Shown: positions 17,004-24,801, numbered from the stretch's first letter. The stretch is 41,002 nucleotides of DNA from Gemmatimonadales bacterium (GCA_025934955.1 JAICWE010000027.1:1-41002); one strand, 5' to 3'. Made by a program: numbers and translations. The notes: generated from the sequence alone by a model not told the origin.

Positions 17004-17362
17004 CGTCCGGCTCCTCCGCGCTTCGAGGGTTTCTTCCGCCGCGCCGCCCGCGCGACGGCCACCGCCTTCAGCACCCACGGCGCGAGCGCGTCGGCATCCT
17101 CCAGCAGCTCCGCCGGGACGTCATAATACTGCATGGCGTGGGCGGCGTCGCCGTCGGGCACGAACGGTCCGCTCCCCGCCGCCACGAAGTCGCCGCGATT
17201 GCTGTCGTCCACCTTGAGGTACAGCACGTCGTCGTCCAGGAGGGCGAAGAAAAGATCGCCGGCGTAAACACCGACTCCGCCGAACATGTTCCGGGCCCGC
17301 ACCGGCGTGATCCGGCCGAGCTGCTCGAGGACGAAGGTGCGGAAGCCGTCCGTGACGGCCAT
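17000..17362 (-). CDS. TfoX N-terminal domain protein
   Basis: A 120-residue protein of the TfoX/Sxy N-terminal domain family: GRITPVRARNMFGGVGVYAG, then LFFALLDDDVLYLKVDD, and a C-terminal AWVLKAVAVARAARRKK tail. TfoX in gamma-proteobacteria activates competence, but stand-alone N-domains such as this are widespread and of unknown function, and no C-terminal TfoX domain is present. It is coupled at both ends: TGATG with the decarboxylase and ATGA with DinB. That linkage is conserved enough here to suggest cotranslation, not a shared function. Confidence 0.85.
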   Translation of the reverse strand: MAVTDGFRTFVLEQLGRITPVRARNMFGGVGVYAGDLFFALLDDDVLYLKVDDSNRGDFVAAGSGPFVPDGDAAHAMQYYDVPAELLEDADALAPWVLKAVAVARAARRKKPSKRGGAGR

Positions 17363-18828
17363 CAGCCCGCCAGCTCCGCGCCGATGCGGCAGACCTCGCG
17401 CATCAGGAGGTCCATGTCCTCGCGCCGGGTGCGGTGGTTGGTGTTGGCGACCCGGAGGGCGTAGCGGCCCCGCACCGTCGCGTTGGACGGCGCGGCGATG
17501 CCGCGCTCCTGCAGCCGCATCAGCAGCTCGGCGTTGAGCGCGTCGAGCGTCGCGTCATCCCGGCTCCGGTCGCCCACCCAGCGGAAGCAGACGATGTTGA
17601 GCGGCACCGGAGCGACCAGCTCCAGCTCCGGCGTGCGCTCCACCAGCGAGGCGAGGTAGCGCGCCTGCGCCACGTTCTGCGCGATCAGCCGGGCGTAGCG
17701 ATCGAGCCCATGCTCCTTGAACGAGAGCCAGACCTTGAGCGCGCGGAAGCCGCGGGTGAGCTGCATCCCGTACTCCTCGGGCCAGAACGCGCCGCCGGCG
17801 AGGCCGCGCTCGGCGCGGGCGAGATAGTCGGGATGCACCGAGAAGGCGTGGCGGTGGCTCTCGGCCTCGCGCACCAGCACGCAGCCGGCCTCGAACGGCA
17901 CGTACATCCACTTGTGCAGATCGAAGGCGATGGAGTCGGCCCGCTCCATCCCGGCGAGCCGCGGGCGCAACTCGGGCACCAGCGCCGCCACCGCCCCGAA
18001 GGCGCCGTCCACGTGGAACCAGATGTCCTCGCGGGCGCAGAGATCGGCGAGTCGCGCAAGGTCGTCGATGGCGCCGGTCTTGACGGTGCCGGCGCCGCCC
18101 ACCACGGCGAGCGGCCGGGCGCCGGCGGCGCGGTCGGCGGCGATCATCCGCTCGAGCGCCGCGACGTCGATCTCGAACTGATCGTCCACCGGCACCAGCC
18201 GCAGCGACTCGCTGCCGAGCCCGAGCAGCTCGACCGACTTCTGCACCGAGCTGTGGATCTCCTCGCTGCCGTACACGGTGAGCGGCGGCGCGGCGCGGAC
18301 ACCGTGTTTCCGCACGTCCACACCGGCGCGGCTGTTCCGCGCGACGCCTAACGCCACCATGTTGGCGACCGAACCGCCGCTCACCAGGAGCCCGCTCCCG
18401 GTCGCGGGGAAGCCGAGCATCTCCTTGCACCAGTCGAGCACCTGCAGCTCGACCAGCGGGGCGACGTGGTTGCCGCCGCCGCAGTTGGGATTCATCGCGG
18501 CGGCGAGGAACTCCGCGAGCACGCCGAACGGCGTGCCGCCGCCCATGACCCAGGCCCAGAAGCGCGGGTGCACGTTGCCCATCGGGTAGGGGAGCACCTG
18601 CGTCTGGAAGTCGCGATACGCGGACTCGGCACCCTCCGGCAGGCGGGGCGCCGGCGCGCGGAGCGCCACGCGCACGTCGTCCGGCACCGGCTGCCACACC
18701 GGGCGCTCGCGCACGGTCTCGATCCAGCCGAGCATGTCATCCACCATCCGATGGCCCAGGCGGCGGAGCGCGGGCCAGTCGGCGGGATCGAGCGACTCTT
18801 CCGGTGCGTCCGGCGGATTTCCACTCAC
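17362..18828 (-). CDS. PLP-dependent amino-acid decarboxylase (group II, AADC-like)
   Basis: A 488-residue fold-type I decarboxylase similar to aromatic-L-amino-acid/tyrosine decarboxylases. Visible features are NVHPRFWAWVMGGG near residue 85, the PLP phosphate site LLVSGGSVANMVAL (about 147-160), the PLP-binding aspartate in HVDGAFG (Asp274), and the Schiff-base lysine in FDLHKWMYVPFEAGC (Lys306). It removes the carboxylate of an amino acid to give an amine; the substrate is not certain from sequence. GTG start with GGTGAG upstream. It leads a coupled TfoX-DinB operon. Confidence 0.93.
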   Translation of the reverse strand: MSGNPPDAPEESLDPADWPALRRLGHRMVDDMLGWIETVRERPVWQPVPDDVRVALRAPAPRLPEGAESAYRDFQTQVLPYPMGNVHPRFWAWVMGGGTPFGVLAEFLAAAMNPNCGGGNHVAPLVELQVLDWCKEMLGFPATGSGLLVSGGSVANMVALGVARNSRAGVDVRKHGVRAAPPLTVYGSEEIHSSVQKSVELLGLGSESLRLVPVDDQFEIDVAALERMIAADRAAGARPLAVVGGAGTVKTGAIDDLARLADLCAREDIWFHVDGAFGAVAALVPELRPRLAGMERADSIAFDLHKWMYVPFEAGCVLVREAESHRHAFSVHPDYLARAERGLAGGAFWPEEYGMQLTRGFRALKVWLSFKEHGLDRYARLIAQNVAQARYLASLVERTPELELVAPVPLNIVCFRWVGDRSRDDATLDALNAELLMRLQERGIAAPSNATVRGRYALRVANTNHRTRREDMDLLMREVCRIGAELAG

Positions 18829-18922
18829 GTCGATCTCACCTCGTTGCGGCGAGCGGCCGCTCCAGCGCCGCCAAGCCCTCGGTAATCGAAGCAGGCGCGG
18901 TTGTATTGCCTGGCGCTCGCGG

Positions 18923-19399
18923 TCATTGCCGCGTCGCCGCCGGCGCGCCGCGGATGAAGCCGATGTAATCGGTCACCTGCGGCACCCCGCCGCCGGCGCG
19001 GAGCGACGTGGCGATCTGGCCGCGGTGATAGCTCCCGTGCAGCGCGACATGGAGCAGGATGTCCTCGACCCTGTCCTCGAACGCATTTCCCGCCGAGTTG
19101 CGGTAGGCCACGCGGCGAAAGAGATCATCGGCGTCCAAGCCGGCGACGAAGCCGTCGAGCGCGTCGCTGTTCTCGCGCGCCAGCTCGGCGCACTGATCGA
19201 GCGAGAGCGTGGGCCACACCGGCACCCGAGGCGCGCGGCCTTCGAGTCGCGAGAGCCAGACGTGCTCGGCGCCGAGAATGTGGGCGAACAGCGTCCGCGC
19301 GTCACCGGCGACGTCAGGCGGAGCGCCGCGGAGGGCCGAGAGCACGCGCTCGTCGGCCCAGGCGAGGTGGCCCATCAGGCGGCGGAGATGCTCGATCAT
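18923..19399 (-). CDS. DinB-family protein
   Basis: A 158-residue DinB-family four-helix bundle. It begins MIEHLRRLMGHLAWADERVL, a typical DinB opening, has FAHILGAEHVWLSRLEG with a metal histidine, and HVALHGSYHRGQI, the H-x3-H-R-G-Q signature that supplies two more. Such proteins bind divalent metals; the physiological reaction is unknown. A large hairpin upstream (19437-19487) separates it from the preceding gene, so it probably has its own promoter. It ends 94 bp before the decarboxylase start. Confidence 0.9.
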   Translation of the reverse strand: MIEHLRRLMGHLAWADERVLSALRGAPPDVAGDARTLFAHILGAEHVWLSRLEGRAPRVPVWPTLSLDQCAELARENSDALDGFVAGLDADDLFRRVAYRNSAGNAFEDRVEDILLHVALHGSYHRGQIATSLRAGGGVPQVTDYIGFIRGAPAATRQ

Positions 19400-19436
19400 C
19401 GGGTGCTCGCGGCGAGTCGTGGCGGCTCGAATGCAG

Positions 19437-19487
19437 GGCGGCGCGGTGTCGCGCCCTCGGAAGCATCGAGGGGGACACCGCGCCGCC
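19437..19487 (-). terminator. Long stem-loop between transcription units
   Basis: A perfect 14-bp inverted repeat GGCGGCGCGGTGTC (19437-19450) / GACACCGCGCCGCC (19474-19487) encloses a second 6-bp stem CCCTCG/CGAGGG with loop GAAGCAT. It lies 22 bp past the stop of the upstream lipoprotein gene and before the DinB start, a terminator position. There is no strong T-tract after it, so termination might rely on the stem or on Rho. Confidence 0.6.
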
Positions 19488-19509
19488 GCAACCCGGTCCC
19501 GCGATCGGG

Positions 19510-20292
19510 CTACTTCGCCAGCGTGAGCGGGCCTCTCAGCGTGACGGAAACCCTGGCGCCGGCCGGGAGCACGGTCGCCCGATCCTTCGTCTCCACCATG
19601 CGCTGCGCGCCGACCGCGCCGCCGATCACGCCGCCGATGACCGCGCCCTTGGTGCTGCCGCCGAGCACGCGGCCCGCGACGGCGCCGATGCCGGCGCCCG
19701 CGCCGACCTTGGCGACATCGCCGGCGTCGGCGCCGTGACTGCGGAGAATCGTAGGCAGCGCGCCCGCCTCGGCGTTGATGTCGTAGCTGCTGCCGCCGAT
19801 GCTGACACTGACCGGCGTGACCTTGAGCGTGCCGGTGTTGTCGCTCTTGTTCTCCGACTCGTGGATCGCGTCGATCTTGAAGGTGACGACGGAGCCGGCG
19901 GGGATCACGGTGCGGCCGCGCGAATCCTTCACCGCATCGGCGATCCTGGCGGTGAAGGTCTCGCCGGCCTTGTTCGTCTTGCTGCTGATCTCGCCGCCCG
20001 TCGTCGTGGCGAACGACGTCCCCGATGCGAGCGTCGCGGCGGCGGCAGGTGCGGCAGCGGCCGGCTTCCGATGCGACGTCGTGTGCGACGTGGACGCGGT
20101 GCGGCTCGGGGTGCCGCTGGACGGCGCGTCGGCCGGCCGGTCGTTGAGGGCGCTGCCGTTCGGCGCCGGAGCCAGCTCCATGTCGCGCCCGGCGCTGTCA
20201 GCAGCGGCCCGGCCGGCCTGGTCACGTCCGCAGCCGGAGCCAACGACGACGGCGCCCGCGAGGGCGAGGGTCAACAGCGATCGCCTGCTCAT
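19510..20292 (-). CDS. Lipoprotein with Ala/Thr-rich linker and glycine-zipper domain
   Basis: A 260-residue predicted lipoprotein. The signal ends GSGC (lipobox). Residues about 25-95 are a low-complexity linker rich in Ala, Ser and Thr. A beta-rich domain follows (TFTARIADAVKDSRGRTVIPAGSVVTFKID), which resembles domains found with glycine-zipper proteins. The region around residues 205-235 (GAGAGIGAVAGRVLGGSTKG, GGVIGGAVGA) is a glycine zipper able to insert into membrane. Start ATG 20292 is fixed by GGAGGAG just upstream. Likely anchored in the envelope; no precise function can be named. Confidence 0.85.
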   Translation of the reverse strand: MSRRSLLTLALAGAVVVGSGCGRDQAGRAAADSAGRDMELAPAPNGSALNDRPADAPSSGTPSRTASTSHTTSHRKPAAAAPAAAATLASGTSFATTTGGEISSKTNKAGETFTARIADAVKDSRGRTVIPAGSVVTFKIDAIHESENKSDNTGTLKVTPVSVSIGGSSYDINAEAGALPTILRSHGADAGDVAKVGAGAGIGAVAGRVLGGSTKGAVIGGVIGGAVGAQRMVETKDRATVLPAGARVSVTLRGPLTLAK

Positions 20293-20309
20293 GCAACTCC
20301 TCCAGGGTG

Positions 20310-20544
20310 TCAGGTGCGTTCCGGCTGGTCGATCTGTTCCATGCGTTCGATGACGCGCTCCGGCAGCACGTCCTGGACCAGCTCGCCCAGCTCGGGGTCG
20401 AGCGAGGCCGGGAGACCCGGTGATCCGGTCGGCGATGCGATCGCCCACGGATCGGCGGCTCTCCACCTCGCGCTGTCGGGCAATCAGCGAGCGGATATTG
20501 CGATCCACGATGCCGGCGAGCAGGGCGGAATCGGGCTGCGGCAC
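20310..20544 (-). pseudogene. Remnant of a DUF1003-like membrane protein (internal deletion, frame change)
   Basis: From GTG 20544 (GGAG 5 bases upstream) the frame reads ...LLAGIVDRNIRSLIARQREVE, then SVGDRIADRIT, the N-terminal pattern of DUF1003 proteins just before their membrane helices. The two helices and the linking sequence are missing. After that point this frame turns into Arg/Gly/Pro-rich translation and runs on into the downstream lipoprotein gene, whereas the adjacent frame reads DPELGELVQDVLPERVIERM...RT and stops at 20310. This looks like a gene with its middle deleted. The family assignment rests on one short segment and is moderate. Confidence 0.5.
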
Positions 20545-20665
20545 CGGGACTCCCAGGGCATGGGGTGCGGAAAATTGGGCCGCGGGACGGCCGGCGAAGG
20601 TGACGGAGCACACGTCGGCGGGTGAGTACATCCCGCAACGTGCGATCCCACGCAAGGAGGAGCAG

Positions 20666-20854
20666 ATGGCGGATTCCGGGAGCGGCGCGCTCAAGCCCAG
20701 GGGAAGCAGTCAGGAGCGGCACAGTCTGCCGGTCCAACCCGGCGCGAACGCCGAGGGAACCGACACGAGCGATGAGCAACCCGCTGCCGCGCGGGAGCAG
20801 GCGCTGAAGCGTGTCGGCAAGACCAACAAGCATTCGAGCGGCGAGCTGCCGTAG
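20666..20854 (+). CDS. Small hydrophilic protein, function unknown
   Basis: A 62-residue protein with no hydrophobic segment, rich in Gly, Ser, Glu, Gln and Lys, likely disordered (MADSGSGALKPRGSSQ..., ending KTNKHSSGELP). The ribosome site AGGAGG lies 5 bases before the ATG at 20666, a strong translation signal and the main support. It is one of the few plus-strand genes in this half of the window and is divergent from the DUF1003-like remnant. It shares a short LPVxP segment with the small protein at 28790. Not recognised as a named family. Confidence 0.7.
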   Translation: MADSGSGALKPRGSSQERHSLPVQPGANAEGTDTSDEQPAAAREQALKRVGKTNKHSSGELP

Positions 20855-20860
20855 CCGCGC

Positions 20861-21262
20861 TCAGTCCAATCCAGTCTCGCCCGAGGCGGCGGCCGCGACC
20901 CAGGCGCGCCAGCTCTCCGGCGGCTCGTCGGCGCGGCGGCACGCCTCCTCGCCGAACGCAACGGCGCGCTTGCGGCTCTCGGCGGCGCGCGCCGCCTCGC
21001 CTTCCGCGGCTTCGAGCGCGGAACGCAGCGCGAGGAGCTGAGCCAGGCCAAAGATGCGATCGGGATCGTGCAGCAGATCGGCGGCGCTGGCGACGGCCAG
21101 CGTCGGGAGCAGCGTCGTCAGCGGACCGAGCAGGTGCGCGATGGCGGCATCCACCTCCTCGCGCGCCAGCGCGAGATCCACCGGCACGCCGGTGCGGAGC
21201 AGCCGCGCCACGAGCCGCCGGAGCTGCGCGATCCAGCGGAGGACGATGTCGCGTTGAGCCAT
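20861..21262 (-). CDS. Helical protein, possibly DUF6483-like
   Basis: A 133-residue all-helical cytoplasmic protein. The N-terminus AQRDIVLRWIAQLRRLVARLL and the following EEVDAAIAHLLGPLTTLLPTL resemble the pattern of DUF6483 proteins, but I hold that only loosely. The start is uncertain: ATG 21262 lacks a clear ribosome site, and an in-frame GTG at 21277 lies 15 bases upstream. It converges on the small plus-strand gene with only 6 bases between stops. Function unknown. Confidence 0.65.
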   Translation of the reverse strand: MAQRDIVLRWIAQLRRLVARLLRTGVPVDLALAREEVDAAIAHLLGPLTTLLPTLAVASAADLLHDPDRIFGLAQLLALRSALEAAEGEAARAAESRKRAVAFGEEACRRADEPPESWRAWVAAAASGETGLD

Positions 21263-21290
21263 GCGGAGAGGCGGCACCCGCCGCCGGCGA

Positions 21291-21677
21291 TCAGTGCGCG
21301 GGGCCGTCGGCGTCGATCACGATGACGCTCGCCGTCGCCCGCTCGGGGTAGGACAGCTCGGCGGGACCGGCGTACCAGACGCTCACCTGCTGCCCGAGCC
21401 GGAGCTGCGCGACGGCGGCGCGGCGGCCGTCGCGATAGGCGACCGGCACGGCAGGTCCCACGCGCACTACCGCCTTGGGTGAACCGGAGCGCTGCTCGGG
21501 CTTTGCCTCGACGCGCATCTGCTCGGGAAGCATGAGGGTGATGGTGCCGCGGATCTGCGGCCGGGTGGCCGGTACGACGGAGTCCGCGCCGGCGTGAGTC
21601 GGTTGCGGCGGCGCGTCGCAGCCAGCGGACGCGACCGTCAGCGCGACGAAAAGCGCGGCGCCGCGCATCGGGCGCAA
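21291..21677 (-). CDS. DUF3221-like lipoprotein
   Basis: A 128-residue predicted lipoprotein: signal ending VASAGC, then a short linker and a small beta domain. The C-terminal QQVSVWYAGPAELSYPERAT is the typical DUF3221 ending (V-x-VW-x-x-G-P...SYP-x-x-A). I favour the TTG start at 21677 because GAGGTG lies at good spacing; ATG 21668 is the alternative. Four bases separate it from the stop of the small membrane-protein gene upstream, so they are cotranscribed. Function unknown. Confidence 0.78.
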   Translation of the reverse strand: MRPMRGAALFVALTVASAGCDAPPQPTHAGADSVVPATRPQIRGTITLMLPEQMRVEAKPEQRSGSPKAVVRVGPAVPVAYRDGRRAAVAQLRLGQQVSVWYAGPAELSYPERATASVIVIDADGPAH

Positions 21678-21681
21678 CCGA

Positions 21682-21882
21682 TCACCTCTGGCGGGCCGTC
21701 GCGCGCAGGTAGACGCCGGCGATCAGGAGAAACAGCGCACCGATGATCGGCCCGGGACCGCCGTAGCCCTCGTGATTGAAGGGCGCGATGCCCGGCGCGG
21801 CCGCCGTGCGCACCATGATCACGATGCCGAGAACGAGGCCGATCGCGCCGAGCAGGGCGAGGATCGAGGCGAACGTGCGCAT
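21682..21882 (-). CDS. Small two-helix membrane protein
   Basis: A 66-residue protein with two membrane helices (ILALLGAIGLVLGIVIMV, then IIGALFLLIAGVYLRA) joined by a Gly/Pro-rich loop. GGAG lies 6 bases before the ATG at 21882. It sits directly before the DUF3221-like lipoprotein and after the ATL gene (44 bp). No family recognised. Confidence 0.75.
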   Translation of the reverse strand: MRTFASILALLGAIGLVLGIVIMVRTAAAPGIAPFNHEGYGGPGPIIGALFLLIAGVYLRATARQR

Positions 21883-21926
21883 TCGAGCTCCGGTGAGGGT
21901 TGACTCCCCGTAATCTGGCGGCAGGA

Positions 21927-22238
21927 TCACCTCGGCGTCCAGCGGAAGCGATCGAGATCGGTCCGGCCGGCGGCATCGAAGCGGACGCCTTCGCGCTCGA
22001 GCAGCATGCGCTGGTGAACGCCGGCGCCGGGCTCGCTCCGCCGGGTGCTGATGCGACCCTGCGCGTTGATCACGCGGTGCCACGGGACGATGCTGCTGTC
22101 GGGCACGGCGCTGAGCGCGTAGCCCACGAGACGGGCCTGCCCCGGCACGCCCGCGAGTACGGCGATCTGCCCGTAGGTGGCGACGCGGCCGCGGGGAATC
22201 CGCCGCACCGTTGCATAGATGCGGGGATAGCTGCTCAG
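21927..22238 (-). CDS. Alkyltransferase-like protein (ATL, MGMT-like, Cys replaced by Trp)
   Basis: About 103 residues of an MGMT-type DNA-binding domain: RIYATVRRIPRGRVATYGQIA, ARLVGYALSAVP and VPWHRVINAQGRIS. In O6-alkylguanine transferases the acceptor is PCHRV; here it is PWHRV, the hallmark of ATL proteins, which bind alkyl-guanine lesions and hand them to nucleotide excision repair. No ATG/GTG/TTG is in frame near the homology start; the first candidate is CTG 22238, which overlaps the stop of a 16-codon ATG frame (22286-22236). A longer frame begins at 22400 but runs through the next gene. Start therefore uncertain. Confidence 0.85.
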   Translation of the reverse strand: MSSYPRIYATVRRIPRGRVATYGQIAVLAGVPGQARLVGYALSAVPDSSIVPWHRVINAQGRISTRRSEPGAGVHQRMLLEREGVRFDAAGRTDLDRFRWTPR

Positions 22239-22311
22239 CGCGCCGCCCCGGCTTCGGCGAACGGGAGGCGGATCCCGAGCGACATCGGAGGTCCTGGCTC
22301 CGGGTGAGCTG

Positions 22312-22809
22312 CTACGGCTTCGGCAGCGGCTGCGGCACCACACGGAGCGCCTCGACCAGCTCGGTGGCGACCTGCACGGCGGCCTTGGTCTCCAGGTCAT
22401 TCTCCACGCTGCCCGGCTTCGCGCCCGCCGCGGCGCTCTCCAGCGCGCAGACCGCGCTCGCCGCCACCCGAACCAGCGTGGTGTCGCCGTGCGGCTCGAG
22501 GTCCACGACCACCTGCACGCCGGGATCGTCGGCGCCGTGCCACTTCGCGTCGGCCATGCCCGGCGGCCAGGTGAAGCGCGGCAGCGTCACCCATTGCCCC
22601 GGGCGCGACTCCGCGCTGTCGGCGGCGTAGCCGAGCTGGCGGAGGGTACTGTCCACCGCGGGGCCGATGGCGCTCGAGGGCGCGGTGACGGTGGCGCTCA
22701 CCAGCGTCGCCTTGTCATCGGCGGCGCCATGGGGGCAGGCGGGCGCCTGCTGCGCGGCCGCGCGCGACGGAGCCGCGACGACCGCCAGCACCAGCAGGAG
22801 CCGCCTCAC
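22312..22809 (-). CDS. Secreted protein of unknown function
   Basis: A 165-residue protein with signal peptide RRLLLVLAVVAAPSRAAAQQ. The mature part has two cysteines (PACPHG, SAVCALES), a pattern VSATVTAPSSAIGPAVDSTLRQLGY and a beta-rich centre. GTG 22809 starts one base past the stop of the methyltransferase gene upstream, which argues for coupling. No family recognised. Confidence 0.75.
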   Translation of the reverse strand: MRRLLLVLAVVAAPSRAAAQQAPACPHGAADDKATLVSATVTAPSSAIGPAVDSTLRQLGYAADSAESRPGQWVTLPRFTWPPGMADAKWHGADDPGVQVVVDLEPHGDTTLVRVAASAVCALESAAAGAKPGSVENDLETKAAVQVATELVEALRVVPQPLPKP

Positions 22810-22810
22810 C

Positions 22811-23311
22811 TCAGAGCCACCGCCGGACCCGCGCCCGATAGCGGCGGTACTCGTCGCCGAAGCGCGCGTCGAGATAGCGCTCCTCGCGCGCGATGACGAG
22901 GCGTCGCAGCGCCACGAGCACGAGCGGCAGGAAGAGCAGCGGCCAGAGGACATCGGCGGCGAGCGTGGCGCCGACATAACCGCAGGTGAGACTCAGGTAC
23001 ATCGGGTTCCGGCTCATGGCGAACGGGCCGGTGGACACGATCGTGGTCGCCGGCCTGGTCGGGTTCACGGCGGTGCCGGCGCGGCGGAAGGTCGTGATCG
23101 CCCACGCGGCGAGCAGCACCCATGCGGCGATCAGAATCCATCCGATCACCCGCGCCGCCGGCGCCATGCCGGGCGGCAACCGATCCACGGGCCATGCGCG
23201 ATGCAGCAGATACCCGGCGATGAGCCCGGCGAAGAACAGGAACGGCGGGGGGAATCGGATGCCGGTGCCGTCGGCCGCGCCGGGCGCGCGGGCCGGCGCG
23301 GGCGCGCTCAC
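22811..23311 (-). CDS. Isoprenylcysteine/phospholipid methyltransferase-like membrane protein
   Basis: A 166-residue membrane protein of the ICMT/PEMT superfamily with about four helices. The signature STGPFAMSRNPMYLSLTCGY binds S-adenosylmethionine in relatives, and the REERYLDARFGDEYRRYR ending is typical. Bacterial members mostly have unknown acceptors. It overlaps the GNAT-cupin gene by ATGA and precedes the secreted protein gene by one base. Confidence 0.88.
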   Translation of the reverse strand: MSAPAPARAPGAADGTGIRFPPPFLFFAGLIAGYLLHRAWPVDRLPPGMAPAARVIGWILIAAWVLLAAWAITTFRRAGTAVNPTRPATTIVSTGPFAMSRNPMYLSLTCGYVGATLAADVLWPLLFLPLVLVALRRLVIAREERYLDARFGDEYRRYRARVRRWL

Positions 23312-24156
23312 AGCCGGGCTCCGGTCGGTGCGGTGAGCGTCGGGTGCTCGACGTTGCCGGTGTTGCGCGTCGCCGCGGGCTCCACGATCAGCACCTCGGT
23401 CTCCTCATCGGCGGCGGTGCGGTGCTCCACGCCGCGCGGAACCACGCACAGCTCGCCCGGCGCGAGCGACACCACGCGATCGCGATACTCCACCCGCATC
23501 CGGCCGCGCACGACGAGGAACAGCTCGTCCTCCCGCTCGTGATGGTGCCAGACGAACTCGCCCCGGAGCTTGACCACCTTGACCTCCTGGCCGTTCAGCG
23601 CCGCGACGACCTTGGGCCGCCAGTGCTCGTGGACGCGGCGGAACGCATCGGCCAGGCTGACGGAGTCGCGGCGGAGGTCGAGCTCCATCTGCACGTCGGC
23701 GCGCGCGTAGGGACTCTCCGCGGCGACCGGCACCTCGCGGAAGCCGTGCTTCCGATAGAGCGCCAGCGCCGGCGCGAGGACGGAGTTGGTCAGCAGCAGC
23801 ACGGTGTCCCTGCCCGCCTCACGCGCGTGGGCTATGGCGGCCTCGATCAGGCGGTCGCCGTACCCGCGGCCGCGGGCGCCGGGGCTCACCGCCATTTTCG
23901 CCAGCTTGAAGGTGCGCTCGCCGTGCACCATCAGCGCGCAGGTGCCGAGCACGTCGTTGCCGGCCACGAGGAAGAAGATCTCGCCGCCGGGGGCCACGAT
24001 GCTGCCGTACGGATCGCGGAAGACGGCCTCGTCCGCCGGCTCGACGGCGAAGTGGCGCTCGATCCACTCGCGGTTCAGCGCCTCGAAGTGCGGCGCGTAG
24101 TCGTCGCGCCAGCGCACGATGGTGGCGCCGTCTGTCGGCGCGGGCACCGGCGTCAT
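23308..24156 (-). CDS. Fusion of GNAT acetyltransferase and cupin domain
   Basis: A 282-residue two-domain cytoplasmic protein. Residues about 12-160 are a GNAT fold with the acetyl-CoA loop SPGARGRGYGDRL (about 91-103) and a C-terminal ALALYRKHGFREV. Residues about 165-275 are a cupin with a metal site HHHERED (204-210), the glycine turn VVRGRMRVEYRDR, and PRGVEHR (His245). Both domains look intact. The single-chain combination suggests a small-molecule acyl transfer coupled to metal or sugar binding, but no substrate can be given. It overlaps its neighbours by ATGA on both sides. Confidence 0.9.
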   Translation of the reverse strand: MTPVPAPTDGATIVRWRDDYAPHFEALNREWIERHFAVEPADEAVFRDPYGSIVAPGGEIFFLVAGNDVLGTCALMVHGERTFKLAKMAVSPGARGRGYGDRLIEAAIAHAREAGRDTVLLLTNSVLAPALALYRKHGFREVPVAAESPYARADVQMELDLRRDSVSLADAFRRVHEHWRPKVVAALNGQEVKVVKLRGEFVWHHHEREDELFLVVRGRMRVEYRDRVVSLAPGELCVVPRGVEHRTAADEETEVLIVEPAATRNTGNVEHPTLTAPTGARL

Positions 24157-24767
24157 CGCGTGGGGAAGCTCACGTAGGCACGGGCGGGGACGGCGCAGCC
24201 CTTGAGCCGCGCCGGGCGGAAGCTCATGCGGGTGAGCGCCTCGGCGACGCGCTGGCGGTACGCCGCATCGTGGGTGCGGCTGAGCGCGAGCGTCGTGAGC
24301 TCCGGCGCACCGAACTCGTCCACGATGAACGCGGCGTCGATGCTCCCCTGCTCGATGTCGGACGGCAGCGCGGCGGGCGCGGACCAGAGCACGACACTCG
24401 GCGCCTGATCCACCGGAGTGTCGGGCCGGGCGGCGACGCGGCGTATCAGCGCGTCGCAGTCCACCGGCGGTGCCGCCGCGGGCGTCGCGCTGCTGTCGCG
24501 CGGGGCGGCGGAGTCGGACGCGACGCTCGCGCCGGAGGCGCGGCGCGCGCTGTCGGTCGCGACGTTCTTCGGCATGGGAGGCTGCGCGGGCGTGGTGTCC
24601 AGCATCGGCAGCTCGCGGCCGGCGGCGGGTGGCTTCGTCGAGGGCTTCGCGGGCGGCCTGGCCGCCGGCTTTCCGCCGCCCGCGCCCTGCGCCGCCGCCG
24701 CGGAGGGCAGCGCGAGGAGCGACGCGAGAGACAACAGCGCGGCGGTGAGCCGGAGTCCGGCGGGCAT
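24153..24767 (-). CDS. Secreted protein with TonB-C-like domain
   Basis: A 204-residue protein with a signal peptide (LLSLASLLALPSAAAAQ), a long Pro/Ala/Ser linker (about 30-100), and a C-terminal domain reading GSIDAAFIVDEFGAPELTTLALSRT...FRPARLKGCAVPARAYVSFP. That is the pattern of the TonB C-terminal domain, where a strand adds to receptor plugs. No separate membrane anchor beyond the signal is seen, so it may be a soluble relative. Its stop overlaps the GNAT-cupin start (ATGA). Confidence 0.8.
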   Translation of the reverse strand: MPAGLRLTAALLSLASLLALPSAAAAQGAGGGKPAARPPAKPSTKPPAAGRELPMLDTTPAQPPMPKNVATDSARRASGASVASDSAAPRDSSATPAAAPPVDCDALIRRVAARPDTPVDQAPSVVLWSAPAALPSDIEQGSIDAAFIVDEFGAPELTTLALSRTHDAAYRQRVAEALTRMSFRPARLKGCAVPARAYVSFPTR

Positions 24768-24801
24768 CGGCGACGTCCTTCGATCGGGAGACGGACGAAA
24801 G

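Noticed and set aside
18840..18865. Palindrome GAGCGGCCGCTC upstream of the decarboxylase
   Set aside because: A 12-bp GC palindrome is likely by chance in such sequence, with no second copy near to suggest an operator.
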